Source of the DNA: an uncultured Eubacteriales bacterium
Lineage (GTDB): Bacteria > Bacillota > Clostridia > Oscillospirales > UBA644
Assembly: GCA_934454405.1 (NCBI GenBank)
Contig: CAKSFN010000006.1
Span: forward strand, 1-64,000
Length of the DNA stretch: 64,000 bases
Direction: 5' to 3'
Positions 35,376 to 42,114 of the stretch are shown here, one piece after another (positions within the stretch are counted from its first letter, which is position 1; each line of letters begins with the position of its first letter). The notes under the pieces are model-generated. The model saw nothing but the letters and a program-made list of their open reading frames with translations, was not told the origin of the DNA and did no database searches. A program made the translations under genes and the position numbers.

Positions 35376-35506
35376 TTTCTATCGCCTCTTTCTGTCGTTA
35401 ATATAAAATCTTTTATTCATCTTGCGGATTTCTTTTTGTTTTTGTAAAAGGTATTGTTTTTATGGGTTTACGGAAAGATTCATAATATATCTGCTGTGCC
35501 TGAAGA

Positions 35507-35585
35507 GTGCATAGCCTTTTTCTTTCCGCTTTGCGGAGTTTGCGTCGTTTTTCGCAGGCGAAAAGCCGAGCAAACAGTATTATCC
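35507..35585. repeat. 79-bp interspersed repeat, copy 1
   Basis: This segment is almost identical to 36923-37001 and the two have equal length. It begins GTGCATAGCC and ends GTATTATCC, with the small hairpin CCGC-TTT-GCGG and a CGTTTTTCGC/GCGAAAAG pair. No promoter or gene is seen inside. Confidence 0.8.
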
Positions 35586-35868
35586 GATTTTGGGCGAAGA
35601 AAAGCCCGTTTTCACAAGCCTGACAGTGTTGCTTTTGCCCTGTTTTATTGTCTCGTCGCTTAAAATACGAAAGTATTCTCGCACTCCTCGACTTCAAAAC
35701 AGAACAAAATCAAGGCTGTCAGGTCGAAGAGTTTCACGGAGATAATGTTTTTCTCCGTGAAACGGTCACTTTGAAGCAATACTTTGTGTATTGCAAGAAG
35801 TGAACGCAATGCGGAGGGAAAGATTAGCCCGTGAAACCTTATGAGAACGGACTTTTCTTCGCCCTTAC

Positions 35869-35942
35869 GCCGTGCGATAGTTCGTTCCTTCGAACGAACC
35901 GCACATGGCTAATCGCAAAAAATGCAGCGGCTTTTTTGCGAT
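35869..35942 (+). repeat. structured repeat element S, copy A
   Basis: Outer stem GCCGTGCG (35869-35876) pairs with CGCAC-AT-GGC (35900-35909). The inner stem GTTCGTTC-CTTC-GAACGAAC is perfect. A following hairpin has ATCGCAAAAAA (35912-35922) and TTTTTTGCGAT (35932-35942). Four relatives exist in this window. Confidence 0.8.
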
Positions 35943-36010
35943 GCCGTAACCGCCCCGAAAGAGACCGTGCCGATCATCAGAAAATTGAGAAAGAGTTGAA
36001 GATATATCAT
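35941..36010 (-). pseudogene. remnant of the chromate transporter gene start
   Basis: Reading from 36010 on the minus strand gives MIYLQLFLNFLMIGTVSFG, the exact N-terminus of the intact gene at 34803-35375. A one-base deletion in the GGGGGCGGG run then shifts the frame. Its ATG overlaps the stop of the upstream chr gene (ATGA), so this was probably the original start site before the insertion. Confidence 0.75.
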
Positions 36011-36606
36011 TTTTTGCCCCCTCTTTCCCGACATCTGCCGATAAGGTAGACCGCCACTCCGAGCGCGCCGCATATCAGAATGTAGAAAATCGAGGAGAAC
36101 GAAACGGAGAACAGCGAAACCGCTGTCATGGCAGCCGCGACCGCGACAGCCACCGCGATATTGAACGCGTTTTTCTTCATTTCTTTCAGCATTTTCAGCC
36201 CTGCCGAGAATATCAGAAAGACCACTCCGACCCGTATGCCCTCAAATGCATAGCGGACGTATTCAAGCCCGAGGAATCTGTCCAAAAACAGCGAAATGAC
36301 ATAGATTATAAAAAACGACGGCATACATATCGCCAAAGTCGCAACCGCCGAACCCGCAAGCCCGGCGATTTTACTTCCGATATAAGTCGCCGCGTTGACC
36401 GCGATGGGTCCCGGCGTCGATTCGGCGATAGCAACTATATCGAGGAACTCATCCTCGTCTATCCAATTCTTTTTGCCGACCAATTCGGCTTCCAGCAGGG
36501 CAATCATTCCGTAACCGCCGCCGAACGTGAAAGCCCCGACCTTGAAAAAGGTGAGAAAGAGCGTCAAAAGGTTTTTAAGCTTGCTGTTTTTCATATTGTT
36601 TGACAT
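36007..36606 (-). CDS. chromate transporter subunit (CHR domain), first of pair
   Basis: This 199-residue membrane protein is the partner short CHR domain. It opens FFKVGAFTFGGGYGMIALLE and contains ESTPGPIAVNAATYIGSK, the CHR signature. Six or so hydrophobic stretches follow. Its stop overlaps the remnant start of the second subunit. The upstream gap to 37088 holds repeats and no clear promoter. The pair forms a putative anion efflux system of the short-chain bidomain type. Confidence 0.88.
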   Translation of the reverse strand: MSNNMKNSKLKNLLTLFLTFFKVGAFTFGGGYGMIALLEAELVGKKNWIDEDEFLDIVAIAESTPGPIAVNAATYIGSKIAGLAGSAVATLAICMPSFFIIYVISLFLDRFLGLEYVRYAFEGIRVGVVFLIFSAGLKMLKEMKKNAFNIAVAVAVAAAMTAVSLFSVSFSSIFYILICGALGVAVYLIGRCRERGGKK

Positions 36607-36675
36607 CTGTTATTTTATCCGCGAAAATAATATTTATATTCCCGATATTTCGTCTCGCCGCTTCGTCTCCGCTCC

Positions 36676-36737
36676 GCGGCTTCGCCGCCGCTCAACTCTC
36701 GCAACGACGCTTCGCGCCGTCCGAGGTTTCGCGGAAA
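36676..36737. repeat. interspersed repeat family Q, copy 1
   Basis: Starts GCGGCTTCGCCGCCGCTCAA and ends GAGGTTTCGCGGAA. Copies lie at 37741-37802 and, without the first 15 bases, at 37916-37963. It lies 70 bases upstream of a chr gene start. Confidence 0.7.
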
Positions 36738-36922
36738 ACAAAAAAGATACCATTGTTCAGAAAAACAAACCAAAAGTAATTGATGTTTTTTTTCGGTTAT
36801 ATCGGCAAGTGCGAAAAGTGTTTGCGGAGCAAACAGGGGAATTGCTGAAAAGACGAAGCTATTTGTTAAATACGCAAAGTACGGAATCTGTTAGCTGAAG
36901 CACACAGGGGACTCCCCGAAAT

Positions 36923-37001
36923 GTGCATAGCCTTTTTCTTTCCGCTGCGCGGAGTTTGCGTCGTTTTTCGCAGGCGAAAAGCCGAGCAAACGGTATTATC
37001 C
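36923..37001. repeat. 79-bp interspersed repeat, copy 2
   Basis: Second copy of the segment at 35507-35585. The loop of its first hairpin differs (CCGC-TGC-GCGG). It leads directly into element S copy B. The 482-base gap 36607-37088 is filled by family Q, this repeat and element S; no gene is seen. Confidence 0.8.
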
Positions 37002-37012
37002 TATTTTTATAC

Positions 37013-37086
37013 GCCGTGCGATAGTTCGCGCATACGCGCAAACCGCACATGGCTAATCGCAAAAAATGCAGCGGCTTTTTTGCGAT
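37013..37086 (+). repeat. structured repeat element S, copy B
   Basis: Outer stem GCCGTGCG (37013-37020) with CGCAC-AT-GGC (37044-37053). Inner stem GTTCGCGC-ATAC-GCGCAAAC pairs at seven of eight positions. The last hairpin ATCGCAAAAAA/TTTTTTGCGAT (37056-37086) ends two bases past the stop of the next minus-strand gene and may terminate it. Confidence 0.8.
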
Positions 37087-37088
37087 GG

Positions 37089-37601
37089 TTATGCCTTTGT
37101 TATGTTCGGTATGAGCCAGCTGAACGCCGACGAGCCGCCCGCGCAGATAAGTCCGACCGCTATCGCCGCGCATATAACGCCGCAGCATATCGCGGGAAAT
37201 GCGCGCTTGAATTTGATGTCAAGCAGGGAAGCGACGAGCGTTCCCGTCCACGCGCCCGTGCCGGGCAGGGGAATGCCGACAAAGAGAGCCAGCCCGATAA
37301 AAAGCCCGATACCGGTCTTGCCCGAAAGTTTTTTTCCGCCCTTTTCGCCTTTTTCAAGGCAGAACGTGAAGAATTTGCCTATAAATTTTTTGTCCTTGCC
37401 CCAGACAAGCACTTTTCTCGCAAAAAAGTAGATTATCGGAACGGGAACGAGGTTGGCAAGCGCCGAAATTATGCAGACCTGAACTATCGGCAGGTCGTAG
37501 CCGAAAAAGCCCGTCGGAATTGCGCCGCGCAGTTCGACAACGGGAACCATTGAAATAAGAATTATCCAAAGCCACGGGTATTTTGTAAAGAATGCGGACA
37601 T
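37089..37601 (-). CDS. small multidrug export family protein (COG2426)
   Basis: This 170-residue membrane protein matches the COG2426 small exporter family. It has the early motif MVPVVELRGAIPTGFF, the later conserved GIPLPGTGAWTGTLVA, and four hydrophobic segments. The ATG at 37601 is preferred because AGGAGAG lies just upstream. Function in this family is only predicted, possibly export or osmotic. It is flanked on both sides by interspersed repeats, so it is an isolated transcription unit. Confidence 0.82.
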   Translation of the reverse strand: MSAFFTKYPWLWIILISMVPVVELRGAIPTGFFGYDLPIVQVCIISALANLVPVPIIYFFARKVLVWGKDKKFIGKFFTFCLEKGEKGGKKLSGKTGIGLFIGLALFVGIPLPGTGAWTGTLVASLLDIKFKRAFPAICCGVICAAIAVGLICAGGSSAFSWLIPNITKA

Positions 37602-37740
37602 AATTCTCTCCTCTTTTACCTCCGCGCGTGATAAAACGCCTGTTCGAGCGTCTTTTACCGCGCGAAAATGATATAATGTGTCTGTTTTTGTTGCGGTATA
37701 CTTGTTTTTTTTAATTTCCCGCGGCTGTTTTTCCTTGACC

Positions 37741-37963
37741 GCGGCTCCGCCGCCGCTCAACTCTCGCATCGGCACGTCGCGCCGTCCGAGGTTTCGCGGA
37801 AGGCCGAACGATACCGCATATATTATATATTAAATCAACGAAAAAAACAAGTTACTGTTTACATAATTCCTGTAAAGATCCTGTAAATTACATAAATCTT
37901 TCCGTTTCTCCGCCTCTCAACTCTCGCATCGGCACGTCGCGCCGTCCGGGGTTTCGCGGAAAG
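37741..37963. repeat. interspersed repeat family Q, copies 2 and 3
   Basis: Copy 2 (37741-37802) and copy 3 (37916-37963) share CTCAACTCTCGCATCGGCAC followed by GTCGCGCCGTCCG and GGTTTCGCGGAA. About 113 AT-rich bases separate them. The 583-base gap 37602-38184 has these repeats and family P copy 2, but no gene. Confidence 0.75.
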
Positions 37964-38058
37964 CCGTATCATATATCACTTTTTATGGGCTGTCAAATCA
38001 ACAAAATTCTGTTTTTTGCTTATTTTTGAAGCATAAACCCTGTTTGGTTCTTGGTTTT

Positions 38059-38114
38059 CCGTTTTGCCTCCCGGGGCGCTGCCGAGCGGAGAGCAAAACG
38101 GCGGCGAAGCCGTT
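38059..38114. repeat. interspersed palindromic repeat, family P, copy 2
   Basis: CCGTTTTGC (38059-38067) pairs with GCAAAACGG (38093-38101), and AACGGC-GGCGAA-GCCGTT (38097-38114) overlaps it. It matches the copy at 26136-26190 in both competing hairpins. Confidence 0.7.
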
Positions 38115-38184
38115 GTCCGAAAGGGCATTCGCGCGGAGAAATTCGACCTTTCGCGAAGCCCTGCCGCCCGCGAATCGCTGACCG

Positions 38185-38784
38185 TTATTTTTCGTCCAGA
38201 TTTTTCAAAAAAGACAGCCTGTAAATCGGCGCGATGCCGTGCTTTTTAAGCAGCTCGTAATGCTCTTTCGTAGGGTAGCCCTTGTGCTTTTCAAGCGCGT
38301 ACTGCGGGTATTCCTCCGCGAGTTTTTTCATCAGCCGATCTCTGTAAACCTTTGCCACGACCGAAGCGGACGCTATCGACGCGCTTTTTGCGTCGCCGCC
38401 CACGACGGTCTCGCACGGCACGGGTATATTGCGCGCCCTGTTGCCGTCGATAAGCGCAAAATCGGGCTTGACGGAAAGATTTTCGATCGCCCTGCGCATC
38501 GCCAGAAACGAGGCGTTGAGTATGTTTATTTCGTCTATCTCCGCAGGAGACGCCACTCCTATCCCGACCGCGACCGCGTTTTCGAGAATGACGGGATACA
38601 GCTTTTCACGCTTCTTTTCGGAAAGCTTTTTCGAGTCGTTTATTCCCTCCGGCACAAAGTCCTCGGGCAGTATCACCGCCGCCGCCGCGACGGGTCCGCA
38701 CAGCGGTCCTCTGCCCACTTCGTCAACGCCGCACACAAGCGCCCCGTATTTGGCGTAATATTCCCTGTCAAACGAGTTATCCAT
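38185..38784 (-). CDS. rnhB: ribonuclease HII
   Basis: This 199-residue enzyme removes RNA from RNA-DNA hybrids and misincorporated ribonucleotides. The active-site motif GVDEVGRGPLCGPV supplies the first Asp-Glu pair. FALIDGNRA and KSASIASASVVAKVYRD supply further conserved residues. Length matches the family. Its start overlaps the EamA-gene stop by eight bases, so the two genes are one transcript. The C-terminal GIAPIYRLSF is the usual RnhB end motif. Confidence 0.95.
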   Translation of the reverse strand: MDNSFDREYYAKYGALVCGVDEVGRGPLCGPVAAAAVILPEDFVPEGINDSKKLSEKKREKLYPVILENAVAVGIGVASPAEIDEINILNASFLAMRRAIENLSVKPDFALIDGNRARNIPVPCETVVGGDAKSASIASASVVAKVYRDRLMKKLAEEYPQYALEKHKGYPTKEHYELLKKHGIAPIYRLSFLKNLDEK

Positions 38785-39712
38785 GCAGTTTTTTCCTCCG
38801 GATTTCGGGCAGCTGCGTCAGCACGACCGCCGCAAAAATAAGCGCGCAGCCGATATATTCTCTCGGTGTGAGGCTTTTTTTCAATATTATCGCGCTCGTA
38901 ACCGCGCCGAACACCGATTCAAGGCTCAGCAGCAGCGAAACAATTGCGGGATTCGCGCCCTTCTGCGAAACTATCTGCAGCGTGTAGCCTATGCCGGACG
39001 AGAGTATGCCGAGATAAATCAGGGGCAGCCACGCCTCCGTGATCTCTCCGAGCGACGGCGACTCGAAAACAAACATCGTCGCGCCCGAAAGCACCGTGCA
39101 GACCGCAAACTGCGCGCAGGAAAGCTTGACGCCGGGCACGTCGTGCGTGAATTTGTCGATAACGAGAATGTGAACCGCGAAGCACACCGCGCTGATGAAT
39201 ATCAGCAGGTCGCAGGTTTCGAGCGTAAAATCCTTTTTGATGCAGAGCAGGTAAAAGCCGACGACGGCGATCACAAGACTTATCCACACCTTGACGGGCA
39301 TTTTTTTCTTAAAAAACAGTCCGAACAGCGGCACGAGGATCATATAAAGCGCCGTTATAAACGCGCTTTTCCCCGAATCCGCGCCCTGCGAAAAACCGAG
39401 CTGCTGGAACGACTGCGCAACGAAAAGCACGGTTCCGCAGACGAGACCTCCGAGCAGGAGAAGTTTTCGTTCTCTCTTTTTTTCGTCCTCCGTTTTCGCC
39501 TGACCGCCGCTGCGCTTTTTTCGCGTCGCGAAGTTGTATATTCCCGTTAAAAGAAGCAGGAAAAGAAAAGAAAGAAGCGAGCGGACGGTGTTTATCGTGA
39601 ACGCCTGCGCGTGCCTTGCCGCCGTTTCCTGCGCGACGAAAGCCGTTCCCCAGATAACGGCTGCCAGAAGCGGCAGGACGTTGTGTCTGATTTTGTCAAG
39701 AGTTTTGTTCAT
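38777..39712 (-). CDS. EamA/DMT-family transporter
   Basis: This 311-residue membrane protein has the two-fold EamA repeat with about ten helices. It opens LLAAVIWGTAFVAQETAARH, and the second half contains YLGILSSGIGYTLQIVSQKG and SLLLSLESVFGAV, the typical DMT end motif. The substrate, perhaps a metabolite or amino acid, cannot be told. It precedes rnhB in a two-gene operon with overlapping ends. The 430-base gap upstream holds one stem-loop (39849-39872) and the yicC promoter. Confidence 0.88.
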   Translation of the reverse strand: MNKTLDKIRHNVLPLLAAVIWGTAFVAQETAARHAQAFTINTVRSLLSFLFLLLLTGIYNFATRKKRSGGQAKTEDEKKRERKLLLLGGLVCGTVLFVAQSFQQLGFSQGADSGKSAFITALYMILVPLFGLFFKKKMPVKVWISLVIAVVGFYLLCIKKDFTLETCDLLIFISAVCFAVHILVIDKFTHDVPGVKLSCAQFAVCTVLSGATMFVFESPSLGEITEAWLPLIYLGILSSGIGYTLQIVSQKGANPAIVSLLLSLESVFGAVTSAIILKKSLTPREYIGCALIFAAVVLTQLPEIRRKKLHG

Positions 39713-40044
39713 GTCTGAAATGTCTTTCGGTCGGAAAAGTCGTTGCTTCGCGCGTCGAAAGGCGGAAACAGGGGACTTTAGAAACCCTGCTCGTCGGCGG
39801 ACGACCTCCGTCCGTCTTCGGCTGAATGCCTTTGTCAGCCCAACCTTCGCGAAAGCGGAAAAACCGCTTCGCGCTTACGCGCTCGATGAATATATTAACA
39901 TATTTAAGTCAATTATTCAATATTGTTCGGAAAAAGTTTGAAAATATCCGCTCCGCGACAGCCGAAAAACGCTTTCCTCTCCGCTTTGCTTTGCCGTCTT
40001 TGCCGTCGTATGGAAATTTTTTATAACATCTTTTATATTCTGCC

Positions 40045-40072
40045 TTGACAACAAGCCTATATATGATATAAT
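40045..40072 (+). promoter_or_regulatory. promoter of the yicC-remA-gmk-rpoZ cluster
   Basis: TTGACA (40045-40050) and TATAAT (40067-40072) are separated by 16 bases with a TGA extended -10. It lies 71 bases before the yicC-like ATG and is the only strong promoter seen before this long same-strand gene row. Confidence 0.75.
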
Positions 40073-40142
40073 ATATAGTAAAATATTATGCGCGTCAGGC
40101 GCGCGGGATTTGAAAAATCCGCTCCCGAAAGGAAAAGAGAAT

Positions 40143-41021
40143 ATGATAAAAAGCATGACCGGTTACGGCAAGGCTCGAACCGTGACGGACGGAACGGACG
40201 TGACCGTTGAGATAAAAAGCGTCAACCACAGATATTTTGAAATGTTTGCGCGTATTCCCCGCGCATATATGCAGATAGAGGATATGATACGTTCGTATTT
40301 GCAGACGCGCGTCGTTCGCGGCAAAATCGAGGTAAACGTATCCATCGCCGACAACGGCGCCTCCGTTTCGTCCGTCAAGGTGAACAAGCCGCTTTTCGAA
40401 GCATATTACGCGGCGCTGAAAGACGTTTCGGAAACGTATTCGCTCCCGTTCGACGCCGGCGCTTCCGTTGCGCTGCGTTTTCCCGACGTGATAGCCGCCG
40501 AAAAGGAGGACGCGGACATAAAAGCCGTCTGGGCTTCCGTTTTTCCCGCGCTCGAAGAGGCGACCGATGCGTTTATCGCCCAGCGTGAGGCCGAGGGCGG
40601 CCGTCTTTCGGATGATATACAGGCAAAATGCGCCGAAATCAAGGAGAACGTCGATTTTATAGCGAGCCGTTCCGCGCAGTTGACGGGCGAATATGAGAAA
40701 AAGCTCCGCGCGAGGATAGAAGAACTGCTCGGCGACGTCAAGGTGGACGAACAGCGGCTTTTGACCGAGGTCGCGATAATGGCGGACAGGATAGCGATAG
40801 ACGAAGAGCTTGTCCGGCTGAACAGCCATTGCAAAACGCTTGCCGATATGTTCGCGGAGGGCGTTTCAAACGGCAAAAAAATGGATTTCTTCATACAGGA
40901 GATGAACCGCGAGGCGAACACGATATCGTCAAAGATAGGCGACCTTGAAGTCACCGCCCGCGTCATTGAGATAAAAACGTGCATCGAAAAGATTCGCGAA
41001 CAGATACAGAACGTTGAATAG
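40143..41021 (+). CDS. yicC: YicC family endoribonuclease
   Basis: This 292-residue protein belongs to the YicC/YloC family, shown to be an endoribonuclease in E. coli and Bacillus. The opening MIKSMTGYGKA and the C-terminal block FFIQEMNREANTISSKIGD are diagnostic. The middle is helical and varies between species. ATG 40143 follows GAAAGGAAAAG. It heads the conserved order yicC-remA-gmk-rpoZ. Confidence 0.93.
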   Translation: MIKSMTGYGKARTVTDGTDVTVEIKSVNHRYFEMFARIPRAYMQIEDMIRSYLQTRVVRGKIEVNVSIADNGASVSSVKVNKPLFEAYYAALKDVSETYSLPFDAGASVALRFPDVIAAEKEDADIKAVWASVFPALEEATDAFIAQREAEGGRLSDDIQAKCAEIKENVDFIASRSAQLTGEYEKKLRARIEELLGDVKVDEQRLLTEVAIMADRIAIDEELVRLNSHCKTLADMFAEGVSNGKKMDFFIQEMNREANTISSKIGDLEVTARVIEIKTCIEKIREQIQNVE

Positions 41022-41039
41022 GGAGGGAACGGAAGAGAT

Positions 41040-41309
41040 ATGAAGCTTATCAACATCGGTTTCGGCAATGTTGTCGCCGCGGGCAGGATAGTTGCGATAG
41101 TCAGTCCCGATTCGTCGCCGATAAAGCGTATTATTCAGGACGCGAAGGAAAAATCAACGCTGATAGACGCGACCTACGGCAGACGGACGCGCGCCGTTAT
41201 CATCACGGACAGCGAGCATGTTATTCTGAGCGCCGTTCAGCCCGAGACCGTTGCCGCGAGAGCGGAGCCCGACACCGAGATCGAAGAGGAAAACGAAGAT
41301 GACGAATAA
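41040..41309 (+). CDS. remA: extracellular matrix regulator RemA (DUF370)
   Basis: This 89-residue DNA-binding protein controls matrix genes in Bacillus. The core reads INIGFGNVVAAGRIVAIVSP and later DATYGRRTRAVIITDS, nearly invariant in the family. The C-terminal acidic tail (EEENEDDE) is longer than usual. GGAGGGAACGG precedes the ATG. The end overlaps the gmk start by 11 bases. The target genes in this organism are unknown. Confidence 0.92.
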   Translation: MKLINIGFGNVVAAGRIVAIVSPDSSPIKRIIQDAKEKSTLIDATYGRRTRAVIITDSEHVILSAVQPETVAARAEPDTEIEEENEDDE

Positions 41310-41874
41310 TCACAGAACAGGTGCCGTATTTGTTGTTTCCGGTCCGTCCGGCGTCGGAAAGGACACGGTTTTGAAAGCGCTTATGCCGCGTCTGGGCGAC
41401 CGTGCCGTTATGTCCGTTTCAAACACGACGCGTCCGCCGCGCAAGGGCGAGGTCAACGGCGTCGATTACAATTTTATCAGCGAGGCTGAGTTTCGCCGCG
41501 CGATAGCCGAGGGCAGAATGCTTGAATATACCGAATACTGCTCCGTGCTTTACGGCACGCCGCTCGACCCGATAAAAAAATGGGTGAGCGAGGGCAAGGC
41601 GGTCATACTCAAAATCGAACGCGAGGGCATGCTCAATGTTCGCCGCCGTATGCCCGAAGCGATAACCGTTTTCATCGCTCCGCCGAATGAGGAGGAACTT
41701 GAAAAGCGGATTCGCGGCAGACGGTCGGACACATCGGCTGCGATAGAAAAGCGGCTTGAACGCGCGCGTTATGAGATAAAAATGAGCGGCGACTATGATC
41801 ATCGTATCATCAACGACGGGGTCGAGGACGCCGTCGGCGAGCTTGAAAAATTAATTCTGAAATATATAGGATAG
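41299..41874 (+). CDS. gmk: guanylate kinase
   Basis: This 191-residue enzyme phosphorylates GMP to GDP. The P-loop is VSGPSGVGKDTVL, followed by SNTTRPPRKGEVNGVDYNF and the GMP-binding region EYTEYCSVLYGTP. The lid is rich in Arg (RIRGRRSD). The ATG at 41299 lies within the remA end, with AAGAGGA upstream, so translation is coupled. A 10-base gap leads to rpoZ. Confidence 0.95.
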   Translation: MTNNHRTGAVFVVSGPSGVGKDTVLKALMPRLGDRAVMSVSNTTRPPRKGEVNGVDYNFISEAEFRRAIAEGRMLEYTEYCSVLYGTPLDPIKKWVSEGKAVILKIEREGMLNVRRRMPEAITVFIAPPNEEELEKRIRGRRSDTSAAIEKRLERARYEIKMSGDYDHRIINDGVEDAVGELEKLILKYIG

Positions 41875-41884
41875 GTGTTTTATT

Positions 41885-42100
41885 ATGTTATACCCCAGCT
41901 TGAATCAGCTTTTGAAGATCAACAAACACGGAGTTGCGGACAGAAGACAGTGCCGCTATTCGCTCGTTATCGCCGTTGCGAAGCACGCGCGCGATATCTC
42001 CGAAAAGGCGGAAGCCGCGGATATTCGTCTCGAAGACCGCTCCGTTTCTCTTGCCGTTAAGGATTTCGAGGACGGAAAAGCCTACTTCGAGGAAGTCTGA
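41885..42100 (+). CDS. rpoZ: RNA polymerase omega subunit
   Basis: This 71-residue protein supports RNA polymerase assembly. The segment RYSLVIAVAKHARDI is the conserved core, preceded by YPSLNQLLK. The C-terminal end is acidic. The order gmk-rpoZ is standard in Firmicutes. Usually coaBC lies next, but here priA starts 14 bases after the stop. Confidence 0.9.
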   Translation: MLYPSLNQLLKINKHGVADRRQCRYSLVIAVAKHARDISEKAEAADIRLEDRSVSLAVKDFEDGKAYFEEV

Positions 42101-42114
42101 GCGGTAAGCCTGCC

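Larger units (their letters stand above)
35305..36013. repeat. structured insertion flanked by a 73-bp direct duplication of the chr gene start
   Basis: The segment 35305-35378 (end of intact chr2 coding start) recurs at 35941-36013 with three differences. Weaker similarity continues about 25 bases into the chr1 end. Between the copies lie about 560 bases without a gene. These hold several stem-loops, for example GTTTCACGGAGA (35731) with TCTCCGTGAAAC (35752), and CCTGACAG (35619) with CTGTCAGG (35716). Confidence 0.75.

Noticed and set aside
35413..35697. Open frame on the minus strand sharing a peptide with 36859-37188
   Set aside because: The shared peptide arises because both frames cross the 79-bp repeat. 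Hairpins and lack of a ribosome site argue for structured DNA, not protein.
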